The position numbers and the translations under genes were made by a program. Below, in pieces: positions 59,090 to 64,000 of a DNA stretch of 64,000 nucleotides (position 1 is the first letter of the stretch; the number at the start of each line of letters is the position of its first letter). Under the pieces are notes generated by a model. It saw only the letters and a list, made by a program, of their open reading frames with translations, had not been told where the DNA came from and did not search any database. This DNA comes from CALNYS01 sp942490855. GTDB lineage: Bacteria > Planctomycetota > Phycisphaerae > Phycisphaerales > UBA1924. The stretch lies in assembly GCA_942490855.1 (NCBI GenBank), contig CALNYS010000001.1, positions 372,001 to 436,000 on the forward strand, read 5' to 3'.

Positions 59090-59308
59090 ATGGCAACCAT
59101 TGTCGGTCGCAACGTTCGCCGGATCCGCAGAGACCTTGGGTATTCCCAGGCCAGGCTGGCGAAACTGGCTCGCACATCGCAATCGTGGATCTGCCGGATC
59201 GAGACCGGCAACGAAAACCCCACGCTTGGATGTATGGCGAGGATCTCCCGCGCGTTGGGAGTGGAGGCAGCGGATCTGCTGCGCGAGAACACCGAGGGGA
59301 TTTCCTGA
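59090..59308 (+). CDS. XRE-family transcriptional regulator
   Basis: A 72-residue single-domain helix-turn-helix protein: VGRNVRRIRRDLGYSQARLAKLARTSQSWICRIETGNENPTLGCMARISRALGVEAADLL, the HTH_3 pattern. AGGAGG precedes the ATG by 7 bases. It overlaps nothing and the next gene follows after 1 base. Likely the switch regulator of the conjugative element's left end. Confidence 0.92.
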   Translation: MATIVGRNVRRIRRDLGYSQARLAKLARTSQSWICRIETGNENPTLGCMARISRALGVEAADLLRENTEGIS

Positions 59309-59309
59309 G

Positions 59310-59618
59310 ATGAGCCGCGTGGCAAGGGATTGGGCCTGGGCGCTGCGGGTTACGCCACCGCAGAAGCTGGTGATCCTGGCGCTTGCCGAGCGCGCAGACG
59401 ACAGCGGGGCTTGCTGGCCCTCGCTCGCGCACCTGACCGAAATGACAGGGCTCGTGCGCAGCACCGTCGCAGTTGCCCTGACCGGGCTTGAAGAGGCTCG
59501 GCTCATTTCCAGGGACCGGGGCGGGGCGGGCAGGTCGACGCGGTACCGACTGCTCAAGAGACGGACCAAGGTAGTCCGAGAGACGGACCAAGTAGTCCGG
59601 CAGACGGACCAGCGGTAG
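59310..59618 (+). CDS. Winged-helix (HTH_36-like) replication/regulatory protein
   Basis: A 102-residue protein: MSRVARDWAWALRVTPPQKLVILALAERADDSGACWPSLAHLTEMTGLVRSTVAVALTGLEEARLISRDRGGAGRSTRYRL. This is the HTH_36 pattern common in phage and plasmid replication initiators (pkLvLlaLad.and.g.cwPS...la..tg.s.rtV...l..Le..glI). The last 20 residues (KVVRETDQVVRQTDQR) come from a DNA repeat array that continues past the stop. It lies before DnaT- and DnaC-like genes, so a role at an origin is likely. Confidence 0.78.
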   Translation: MSRVARDWAWALRVTPPQKLVILALAERADDSGACWPSLAHLTEMTGLVRSTVAVALTGLEEARLISRDRGGAGRSTRYRLLKRRTKVVRETDQVVRQTDQR

Positions 59619-59677
59619 TCCGAGAGACGGACCCTAACCGTCAATTGAACCGTCATAGAACCGAAAGTGAACCGTCA
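59557..59677 (+). repeat. Two iteron-like repeat arrays, candidate origin
   Basis: First array: about three and a half units of 21-23 bp containing AGACGGACCA...GTAGTCCG, at 59557-59640. Second array: AACCGTCA at 59636, 59648 and 59670 with a partial AACCG at 59659, spaced 12, 11 and 11 bp, about one helical turn. The arrays span the end of the HTH_36 gene and the gap before the DnaT-like gene. Such phased repeats are typical of initiator binding sites. Confidence 0.6.
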
Positions 59678-60037
59678 TTGTGTGGCGACGACGACGCGCA
59701 CCCACCAAAACCGTCTGCCAATGATCGCCGAAAGGCGACCCCCATCCCGCCGGACTGGCGCCCCGGCGAACGGGTCTTGGACTGGGCCGCCAAGCGCGGC
59801 ATGACCCGCACCTGGGTGGAGGCGCAGATCGAGGAGTTCCTCGTCTACTGGACCGACACCGGGGAGCGTCGCAAGAGCTGGGACGCGACCTTCATCAACC
59901 GCCTGCAGACCCTGCAGGCCAACCAAGCGAAAGACCAGGCCCATGAACCCGAGCCGCGACTTGCCGACAAAGACTACCTCACCGGAGCAACCCCGCTCGA
60001 TCAGATCCCCTGGCTCGACCCCGCTGCTTTCCGCTGA
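59645..60037 (+). CDS. DnaT-like primosomal protein
   Basis: A protein of up to 130 residues (TTG start 59645; the true start is uncertain because the iterons lie here). Residues 35-90 read PPDWRPGERVLDWAAKRGMTRTWVEAQIEEFLVYWTDTGERRKSWDATFINRLQ, the DnaT C-terminal SSB-binding domain (P..W.P.......a...Gi......q...F..yw...g..r.sW...F..w). It would work with the DnaC-like loader encoded next, overlapping by 95 bases, to start replication of the element. Confidence 0.78.
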   Translation: MNRHRTESEPSLCGDDDAHPPKPSANDRRKATPIPPDWRPGERVLDWAAKRGMTRTWVEAQIEEFLVYWTDTGERRKSWDATFINRLQTLQANQAKDQAHEPEPRLADKDYLTGATPLDQIPWLDPAAFR

Positions 60038-60692
60038 GGAGCTGGCCGCCTTCAGCCAACGCGAGGCGGTGAAGCTCGCCGCCGAGCGGCGCCGCGCGGC
60101 CCAGGCGGAGCTCGAGCGTGCCGTCGGGCGCAGCGGGGTTCCGCGGCGGTTTCTGGACCGGACCTTCGAGAACTACCTGGCGGCCACGCCGGGGCAGCGT
60201 CAGGCGCTGGCGGTGTGCCGCGCCTACGCGGACGGCTTCGCGCAGATGCGCCGGCGCGGTGGGGGTCTGTTGCTGCTCGGCGGCCCCGGGACCGGCAAGA
60301 CGCACCTTGCCTGCGCGATCCTGGCGCAGGTGATCCACGCCGGTCACACGGGACTGTTCCTGCCCGTCTCCGCGGCGTTGCGGATCATTCGCGACGCCTT
60401 CTCGCCGCGGGGGCAACGTACGGAGACCGAGGCGTTGGCGCTGCTCACCGCCGTCGACCTGCTGGTGCTCGACGAGGTGGGCGTCGCCATCGGCAACGCA
60501 GCCACGCGCCGCGCCATGCTCTTCGACGTCCTGAACGAGCGCTACGGGGAGACGCGCCCCACGATCCTGATCGGCAACCTCACCTCCGCCGAGCTGGAGG
60601 CCTACCTGGGGGAACGCATCATGGAGCGGCTGATGGACCTCGGCACGGCCATGGTCCCGTTCACCTGGTCGAGCCACCGGCGCCGTGGCTGA
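59943..60692 (+). CDS. DnaC/IstB-like ATPase (helicase loader)
   Basis: A 249-residue protein. An N-terminal basic/helical part (FSQREAVKLAAERRRAAQAELERAVGRSGVPRRFLDRTFENYLA) is followed by an AAA+ core: GGGLLLLGGPGTGKTHLACAILAQ (Walker A), VDLLVLDEVGV (Walker B), ILIGNLTSAELEAYLGERIMERLMDLGTAMVPFTWSSHR (sensor II/arginine region). It matches DnaC-type loaders of phages and plasmids, including the R-finger-like GERIMERL. It overlaps the DnaT-like gene, giving a small replication module in front of the transfer genes. Confidence 0.88.
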   Translation: MNPSRDLPTKTTSPEQPRSIRSPGSTPLLSAEELAAFSQREAVKLAAERRRAAQAELERAVGRSGVPRRFLDRTFENYLAATPGQRQALAVCRAYADGFAQMRRRGGGLLLLGGPGTGKTHLACAILAQVIHAGHTGLFLPVSAALRIIRDAFSPRGQRTETEALALLTAVDLLVLDEVGVAIGNAATRRAMLFDVLNERYGETRPTILIGNLTSAELEAYLGERIMERLMDLGTAMVPFTWSSHRRRG

Positions 60693-60851
60693 GCTTGTGC
60701 GGGACGGCGCCGTGGTGATGCAGGCGGCTCGGGGACAGTTGGCGGTGGGCCAGGTGCCTGCGGCGGCGGGGCAGGGCGTCAGGAAAGACGGCCCTTTTTC
60801 GGCACCTTTCGCAGCGGCGAGGTGGCCGCATCGGATGGCACCATCGCCTCC

Positions 60852-61809
60852 ATGCGTGCTTTGGTGTCCACCCTCCTGTGTCTCTCGCTGGCGCTTCCGC
60901 TTCAGCCGGAAGCCGCGGGCTTCTACTTCCGCGAGGAAGAGGGCTGGTTCTGGTACGAGCGTGAGCCCGAGCCCAAGCTGGAGGAGCCTCCGGTTCCACC
61001 AGCCGCCTACCGCGCCGACCCCGGCGCCCCTTGCCGAAACCACACCGGAACGACCGAAGCCCCTCTCGGCAGAGTGGATCCGCGAGCACATCGGCGAGTA
61101 CCGTGACGCCGCGATCGACGACCCGACCCCACAGAACGTCGCGCTGTATCTCTACCTGCAGCGTGTGGCGCTCGACAAGTCCAGCCGCTTCGCCGCCGCC
61201 ACCCAGCGCGCCGTGCAGCTCGACCCCTTCCTCGACGAGATCACCCGGCGTCCCACCGCCACCTTCGCCGCGAATCTGACCAACCGGCAGGCCGGCGGTA
61301 ACCGCGACGACGTCTTGCGGCGCATCGCCGAGACGGCCGGCGTGCTGTTCTTCTTCCGCTCCGACTGCCCCTACTGCGAGGCCCAGGCCCCGCTGCTGAA
61401 GCTCCTGGAGTCCCGCTACGGGTTCTCGGTGCTGCCCGTCTCCGTCGACGGGGCGCCGCTGCCGGGCGGTGCGTTCCCCGATTTCCGCCGGGATCGCGGC
61501 CAGGCGCAGGCCCTCGGCGTGGTCTCCACCCCGGCGCTGTTCCTCGCCCGACCGCCAGACGGCATGGTGCCCCTGTCCCAGGGGCTCCTGTCGCTGGCCC
61601 AGCTGCAGGAGCGTGTCGTGGTCGCGGCGTTGGAGGCCGGCTGGATCAGCGAGCGGGAGTACACCCGCACCCGGCCGGTCACGGCCGACCTGATGCTCGA
61701 TCCGAGCCGGCTCCCGGCGGCTCTCCCGGACAACCCCGAGGCACAGCTGAGCGCGCTTCGGGCGCTTACCCGCGCCGAAGCCGTTCCCACTGGCGGACTG
61801 AGGAGGTAA
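60852..61809 (+). pseudogene. traF: Conjugal transfer protein TraF (F-type), one frameshift
   Basis: The first frame starts at ATG 60852 with signal peptide MRALVSTLLCLSLALPLQPEAA and GFYFREEEGWFWYE, the usual TraF beginning (GWxWYxE). At about 61000 the frame must change; the next frame gives PPTAPTPAPLAETTPERPKPLSAEWIREH and a thioredoxin-like domain (GVLFFFRSDCPYCEAQAPLLKLLESRYGFSVLPVSVDG; RRDRGQAQALGVVSTPALFLARPPDGMVPLSQGLLS), about 318 residues in total. TraF acts in the periplasm in assembly of the F-type pilus. It keeps CxxC, unlike F-plasmid TraF. The Pro-rich run may have caused a sequencing slip. Confidence 0.85.
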
Positions 61810-61812
61810 CCC

Positions 61813-63315
61813 GTGTCCTATCCGCGAAGAATCCTTGTTGCCTGGCTTCTGGTGTTTATTCTGGTGCCCGCCACGCGGGCGGCCGATCCCCCCGGCATGG
61901 GCATCGGCAACCAGATGACGAACATGTTCGACACCATGCTCAACCACACGGCGCCGACCGCGCATCTCGGCCAGCGCCGCGGGGTGCTGACCGGCGGCTC
62001 GGTCAATGCCCGCAACCGCATCATGAACGAGTCCCTGTGGCACTTCGTGCCGCCGTCCTTCGACGCCGGCTGCGGCGGCATCGATCTGTTCGCCGGCTCC
62101 TTCTCCTTCATCTCCGCCGAGCAGTTCCAGAACCTGCTGCGCGCCATCGCGGCCAACGCCACGGGCTATGCCTTCGAGGTCGCCCTGGGGGCCATGTGCA
62201 AGGAGTGCCTGGAGACCATGGAGACCCTGCAGAAGAAGATCCAGGCGCTCAACCAGGGCTTCGCCAACTCCTGCCAGCTCGCCAAGGGGCTGGTCAACGA
62301 CGTGGCCGACGCCTTCGACGTGAAGCACAAGGACAACACCTCGCTGCTGGGGATGGTCAAGGGGCTGGGGGACGTCTTCGAGACCCGCTCCTCGGCGGGC
62401 GGCGCCGACCCCATCGCCCAGGTCAGGGACAACGTGCCCGCCGCGGAGAAGACCGAGATCGAGGGCAACCTGGTGTGGCAGGCCCTCAAGCGCAAGGGCG
62501 CGGCCGGCTGGTTCGCCGCCGGCGAGGACACCCTGCTGGAGGCCATGATGAGCCTCACCGGCAGCGTCATCGTCGGACCGCCCGAGGCGGCGCCGGACGG
62601 GCAGGGCGACAATCACCGCATCACCTACCTGCCGGGGAATCTGCTGAAGGCCGGCGATCTGCTCAACGGCACCCGCGACCGCGAGGACGCCGCCCAGCAT
62701 GCCAACGCCTGGCCCCACCGCCTGCGGCTCTACCAGTGCGGGCCGGCCGGCGGCCCCATCGACCGCAGCGAGAACGGCTGCCTCAATCCCTCGGTGCGGG
62801 AGGACACGGTCAACGGCATGATCCAGCGGGTGAAGGACGTGCTGATCGGCGTGCGCCCCTACGCCGCCGGCACCGAAACCCTCGGCCTGGTGCAGAAGTT
62901 CCGCCTCGGCCAGGGGGCGGTCACCGCCGCCGAGCAGGCCTTCATGCAGTACGCCCCCAACGGGCTGGGGGCGGGTATCCGCACCCTGGCGCGCTACGAC
63001 GAGGGCATGGCGCGGCTCTTCGTCGAGCAGGCCGCCCCGGTCATCGCCATCGAGATGACGCAGGTGATCCTCAACGACCTCCTCTTCGCCGTGGAGCAGG
63101 CCGCGGCGCTCAACGCGCACGCCTACGCCAAGCAGCTGCAGACCCAGATCGCGCACGCCCGCACCCAGCTCTTCCGGGAGTACGCCGTGCTCGACGACCG
63201 CTACGGCAACCCCCAGACCCTGCTCGCCTACTACCAGGGCCTGGTGGAGGAGATCAAGGGCCGGCGCTACTTCGCCGCCGAACAGGCCCACGCGGCCCCT
63301 TCGACCCAGCCCTAG
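61813..63315 (+). CDS. traH: Conjugal transfer protein TraH
   Basis: A 500-residue protein. GTG start at 61813 with GGAGG 7-11 bases upstream, directly after traF. Signal peptide SYPRRILVAWLLVFILVPATRAA. The TraH family core is clear: GIGNQMTNMFDTM, RGVLTGGSVNARNRI, VPPSFDAGCGGIDLFAGSFSFISAEQFQNLLRAIAANATGYAFEVAL and LQKKIQALNQGFANSCQLAKGLV. The C-terminal half is helical with coiled-coil potential. TraH is an outer-membrane-associated pilus assembly protein of F-type secretion systems. The gene order F-H-G is as in the F plasmid and SXT-like elements. Confidence 0.92.
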   Translation: MSYPRRILVAWLLVFILVPATRAADPPGMGIGNQMTNMFDTMLNHTAPTAHLGQRRGVLTGGSVNARNRIMNESLWHFVPPSFDAGCGGIDLFAGSFSFISAEQFQNLLRAIAANATGYAFEVALGAMCKECLETMETLQKKIQALNQGFANSCQLAKGLVNDVADAFDVKHKDNTSLLGMVKGLGDVFETRSSAGGADPIAQVRDNVPAAEKTEIEGNLVWQALKRKGAAGWFAAGEDTLLEAMMSLTGSVIVGPPEAAPDGQGDNHRITYLPGNLLKAGDLLNGTRDREDAAQHANAWPHRLRLYQCGPAGGPIDRSENGCLNPSVREDTVNGMIQRVKDVLIGVRPYAAGTETLGLVQKFRLGQGAVTAAEQAFMQYAPNGLGAGIRTLARYDEGMARLFVEQAAPVIAIEMTQVILNDLLFAVEQAAALNAHAYAKQLQTQIAHARTQLFREYAVLDDRYGNPQTLLAYYQGLVEEIKGRRYFAAEQAHAAPSTQP

Positions 63316-63330
63316 GCAAGGAAGCTCGCC

Positions 63331-64000
63331 ATGTGGGAGATCTACTCCATCGGCGACTCGGCCTATCTGGCGGCCATCCTCAACGCCGTGGCCATGATCA
63401 CCGGCACCGGGGACTTCCGCCAGCTCGCCGGGGTCGGCTTCCTCATCGGGGTGCTGCTGGTGCTGTTCCAGGGCATCCTCCAGGGCGGGCGGGGGATCCG
63501 CTTCCAGAACATCCTGGTGGCCTGGCTCCTCTATGCCCTGATGTTCGGCCCCACGGCCCGGGTGGCCATCGAGGACGCCTACTCGGGGGCGGTGCGGGTG
63601 GTGGACAACGTCCCCCTGGGACCGGCCGCCGTGGGCTCGCTGATGTCGAACGTCGGCTACGGGGTCTCCCGGCTCTTCGAGCAGGCCTTCGCCACCCCGG
63701 CGATGACCGACACCGGCTTCGCCGATCCGCTGCAGACCCTGATGAGCGTGCGCAAGGGCACCCTCTCGCGCATTGCGCTGGGCAGCGCCAACAGCCCCAC
63801 CCCCGGCGCCGACATCGAGCGCTCCTTCATCAACTACGTCGCCGACTGCACCCTCTACGACGTCGACATCGGCAACCGCTCCATCGACGACATCCTGCGC
63901 GACCCGAGCTGGGACACGGCCCTGCGCAGCGATCTGAACGTCCCCACCACCGAGCTGGTGCTGGGCGGTAATCCCCAGCTCCTGCCCTGCGACGCGGCCT
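63331..64000 (+). CDS. traG: Conjugal transfer protein TraG, N-terminal part (cut by window end)
   Basis: 223 residues before the window ends. MWEIYSIGDSAYLAAILNAVAMITGTGDFRQLAGVGFLIGVLLVLFQGILQGGRGIRFQNILVAWLLYALMFGPTARVAIEDAYSGAVRVVDNVPLGPAAVGSLMSNVGYGVSRLFEQAF is the TraG N-terminal domain (membrane helices, then VDNVPxGpA). TraG acts in pilus assembly and mating-pair stabilisation, and its periplasmic C-terminus in entry exclusion. AAGGAAG precedes the ATG by 8 bases. Confidence 0.92.
   Translation, partial: MWEIYSIGDSAYLAAILNAVAMITGTGDFRQLAGVGFLIGVLLVLFQGILQGGRGIRFQNILVAWLLYALMFGPTARVAIEDAYSGAVRVVDNVPLGPAAVGSLMSNVGYGVSRLFEQAFATPAMTDTGFADPLQTLMSVRKGTLSRIALGSANSPTPGADIERSFINYVADCTLYDVDIGNRSIDDILRDPSWDTALRSDLNVPTTELVLGGNPQLLPCDAA

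Noticed and set aside
60685..60851. An N-terminal extension of TraF in the downstream frame
   Set aside because: The signal peptide and GWFWYE motif of TraF are found from ATG 60852 in the other frame, so the extension is an artefact of the frameshift.

Overview
The window is high-GC bacterial DNA and reads as a composite. Positions 1 to about 41 kb look like chromosome of a Phycisphaerae-type planctomycete. Secreted proteins there end in short tails of the form VPAPG + hydrophobic stretch + RRRR (PEP-CTERM-like) or carry EF-hand-like C-termini closing with LAAWG (GC-type dockerin). The stretch also holds a two-subunit topoisomerase VI, a fused CcoN-CcoO oxidase, and many copies of a GC-rich intergenic palindrome. 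All of this fits that group. No rRNA is present, so the assignment is an inference.

Layout of the planctomycete part: a partial ATP-grasp gene and a divergent GntR regulator separated by a triple GTATAC array (0.3 kb); an ankyrin protein and a frameshifted SDR; a DUF4114 surface protein; an acyl-CoA carboxylase beta subunit; a pentapeptide-repeat potassium-channel-like protein; a frameshifted FG-GAP/dockerin protein; prpC and prpB, with prpD 5 kb further on (methylcitrate cycle for propionate); three tandem paralogous secreted proteins with different C-terminal anchors; two coupled YkgJ-type Cys-cluster proteins; a 1-Cys peroxiredoxin overlapping a yeast-type cytosine deaminase; queD; an HD-GYP protein that has lost its HD; a phosphohexomutase and DUF167; top6B-top6A; btpA; a giant tricorn-type protease; and a complete cbb3 oxidase structural and maturation operon (ccoNO-Q-P-G-H-SafE-I-S) ending at an initiator tRNA.

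From 41 to 55.5 kb lies a mobile/defence island: an HNH-like protein, a 5-cytosine methyltransferase, and on the opposite strand a coupled GHKL ATPase / Z1 helicase-like / PD-(D/E)XK cassette. Then come a large serine recombinase, a NucS-like nuclease with a PUA/EVE-like domain, and a phage packaging module (TerL, a small-terminase-like protein, a ParB-methyltransferase fusion). Part of the tRNA-fMet 3' end is repeated at the island's left edge.

From 56.1 to 58.5 kb the sequence is a patchwork of broken proteobacterial-looking genes (a CDF efflux protein, a CzcA-type RND pump, polyamine-type ABC transporter pieces), full of 1-base frameshifts. At 58.53 kb there is the 3' part of a tRNA-Arg with encoded CCA and its terminator, followed by the left end of an integrative conjugative element: regulators, iteron-like repeats, DnaT/DnaC-like replication proteins, then F-type traF, traH and traG (cut by the window end). 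The sharp change in character suggests either a conjugative element next to a mobile island or an assembly join; sequence alone does not decide.

At least five otherwise intact genes (SDR, FG-GAP protein, third paralog, CDF, TraF) are split by single-base indels, so some 'pseudogenes' may be sequencing errors.
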